Positions 5,185 through 6,349 of a DNA stretch of 6,349 nt are shown here, piece after piece. Each line of letters begins with the position of its first letter. Position 1 is the first letter of the stretch. The notes under the pieces were generated by a model that made no database searches, was not told where the DNA came from, and was given only the letters and a program-made list of their open reading frames with translations. Source of the stretch: an uncultured Clostridia bacterium (GTDB taxonomy: Bacteria; Bacillota; Clostridia; Oscillospirales; CAG-272). The stretch spans positions 1 through 6,349 of the forward strand of contig CALGZV010000407.1 in NCBI GenBank assembly GCA_937934385.1, given 5' to 3'. The position numbers and the translations under genes are program-made.

Positions 5185-6267
5185 ATGAAAAAAACTTTAA
5201 CTTCTTTAATTACCGCGGCTTTATTATGTTCTGCTATATCGGTACCTTTTTCAGCTACCGATGACAACACACCCGTCGTCAAATATGCCACACCGACTAT
5301 TGACGGTATTATAGACAAGGAATACAAAGAATCGTTACGCATAGAACACCGTTGGTCTGAAAAAGACCACAACAATGGTGATTTGGGGCGTTATTGGCCT
5401 GATCCTTACGGAAAATATGCTGCTGACAGTGATTATGAATATGACTGGGATTGCAGTGCAAACAGCTATTTTCTTTGGGACCGTGATAATCTCTACATTG
5501 CAATTGAAGTCACCGATGATGACTACGGCTGCCTTGATGACGAGACTTTTAAATATGCAGAAGAATATAAACAAAGTGATATTTATGAATTTGATCCCCC
5601 GCTATATCAGGATTCGGTAAATGTTTTAATTCTTCTTGACGATGAGATATTAAATATCCGAGCAGACCGTGCAGGCAGATTCATAGCTTCAAATTCCGGT
5701 AAAAAATATAGTGATTCATCCGCTGCACACAATCCTGATATATCCGAAATCATAACATGGGAAGAAGATCACGCCTTGAATATGAAAAACGGATACTACG
5801 CAGTAACAGAAACAGCAACCGGATATATATCAGAAATGAAAATTCCGATAAGCAGCTATTACCGTTCGAAACTTTTATATGCCGGGAACAAATTTTCTTA
5901 CGGATTAGCTGTAGTAGATTCTGATGCTGATTCAAAATATTATTGGGGATCAGCTTCCGGATTTTATGACGATGTAGTATTCAAGCCATATCTCATAGAT
6001 ACTGTTGCTCTCTTGGACGGAATATACTACAATTCTTCAAGTGAAAAAATAGAATGTAATCTTCCAATTACCCTTGAAGGTACTTTGTTGTACGGAGATA
6101 TAAACTGGGATGAGGAAGTAAATTCAAAAGATCTTGCAAGACTTATAAATATACTGTCAGGTGAAATGCTTGATGCTTACCGTGCAGATCTGAACGGCGA
6201 CAGAAAAATAAATTCAAAAGACATCATGTGTCTTATGAAATTTCTTGCATCTAATTCACAGGAGTAA
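5185..6267 (+). CDS. Secreted CBM9-like protein with C-terminal type I dockerin
   Basis: This protein has 360 residues. The N-terminus is a signal peptide: MKK, a hydrophobic core to about residue 20, and likely cleavage after Ala24. Residues about 30-278 resemble the carbohydrate-binding family 9 / DOMON-like sandwich: PTIDGIIDKEY (37-47), LWDRDNLYIAIEVTDDD (97-113), YQDSVNVLILLDD (141-153), GYISEMKIPI (213-222), and FSYGLAVVDSDAD (237-249) followed by YYWG. Residues 304-355 are a type I dockerin with two 12-residue calcium loops, DINWDEEVNSKD (305-316) and DLNGDRKINSKD (335-346), all ligand positions kept. There is no glycoside hydrolase, esterase or lyase domain. The likely role is a non-catalytic part of a cellulosome-like complex: the dockerin binds a scaffold cohesin and the CBM9-like part binds a glycan. 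Binding specificity is unknown; CBM9-like domains also occur in proteins of other roles. The gene is a single unit between its own promoter and terminator, AT-rich in codon use. No scaffoldin is in the window. Confidence 0.92.
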   Translation: MKKTLTSLITAALLCSAISVPFSATDDNTPVVKYATPTIDGIIDKEYKESLRIEHRWSEKDHNNGDLGRYWPDPYGKYAADSDYEYDWDCSANSYFLWDRDNLYIAIEVTDDDYGCLDDETFKYAEEYKQSDIYEFDPPLYQDSVNVLILLDDEILNIRADRAGRFIASNSGKKYSDSSAAHNPDISEIITWEEDHALNMKNGYYAVTETATGYISEMKIPISSYYRSKLLYAGNKFSYGLAVVDSDADSKYYWGSASGFYDDVVFKPYLIDTVALLDGIYYNSSSEKIECNLPITLEGTLLYGDINWDEEVNSKDLARLINILSGEMLDAYRADLNGDRKINSKDIMCLMKFLASNSQE

Positions 6268-6285
6268 AATCATAAAAAATTCTAA

Positions 6286-6325
6286 AAAATCAGGAATACG
6301 GATACTTTACCGTATTCCTGATTTT
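6286..6325. terminator. Terminator of the CBM9-dockerin gene, possibly bidirectional
   Basis: A perfect 16-bp stem (6286-6301 with 6310-6325) has an 8-nt loop and AAAA/TTTT at its base. It starts 18 nt after the stop. The A-rich left flank (6275-6289) would give a T-run on the opposite strand, so it may also stop transcription entering from the right. Bases 6326-6349 show nothing recognisable. Confidence 0.9.
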
Positions 6326-6349
6326 ATGTTATTGTGAAGCAACAAGATT

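Noticed and set aside
1..6349. CRISPR arrays, transposons, phage genes or toxin-antitoxin pairs
   Set aside because: No spaced direct repeats, transposase, integrase or paired small genes could be found on either strand.

Overview
The window looks like chromosomal sequence from a low-to-mid GC, Gram-positive-type anaerobe of the Clostridia, most likely a Ruminococcus-like (Oscillospiraceae) gut or rumen bacterium. The evidence is a secreted protein with a type I dockerin, AT-rich intergenic DNA with textbook sigma-A promoters, strong Shine-Dalgarno sites, a TTG start, and a fused coaBC gene. The species is inferred, not shown.

Layout from left to right: (1) the 3' end of an ABC exporter ATPase gene (1-342, +), closed by a strong hairpin terminator. 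(2) A single-gene unit with its own promoter, a possible operator and a TTG start. It encodes a 709-residue cytoplasmic glycoside hydrolase of the GH36/alpha-galactosidase type (625-2754, +) and ends in a GC-rich terminator. (3) A tRNA-His gene (2916-2993, +) with a consensus promoter and an encoded CCA, followed by a perfect 16-bp hairpin that probably terminates transcription from both sides. (4) A leftward pair on the minus strand: coaBC (4866-3676), for coenzyme A synthesis, and 53 bp downstream a small nucleotidyltransferase-fold protein of unknown substrate (3622-3083). (5) A divergent, AT-rich intergenic region of 318 bp. (6) A secreted CBM9-like plus dockerin protein (5185-6267, +) with a consensus promoter and a terminator.

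The genes do not form one pathway. They are a mosaic of short transcription units, each well delimited by promoters and terminators. Two relate to carbohydrate use. The dockerin protein would be exported and docked on a cohesin scaffold, where its CBM9-like domain could bind glycan. The GH36-like enzyme has no signal peptide and would act on oligosaccharides already taken up. No transporter or regulator gene for it lies in the window. I see no CRISPR array, transposase, integrase or phage gene.

The best leads for something unusual are these. The tRNA-His has the near-invariant G19-C56 elbow pair replaced by A19-U56. CoaBC has Asn where the catalytic-loop Cys of the decarboxylase is expected. 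The dockerin protein has no catalytic module. The nucleotidyltransferase-fold protein has no partner that would explain it. None of these alone proves a new system.
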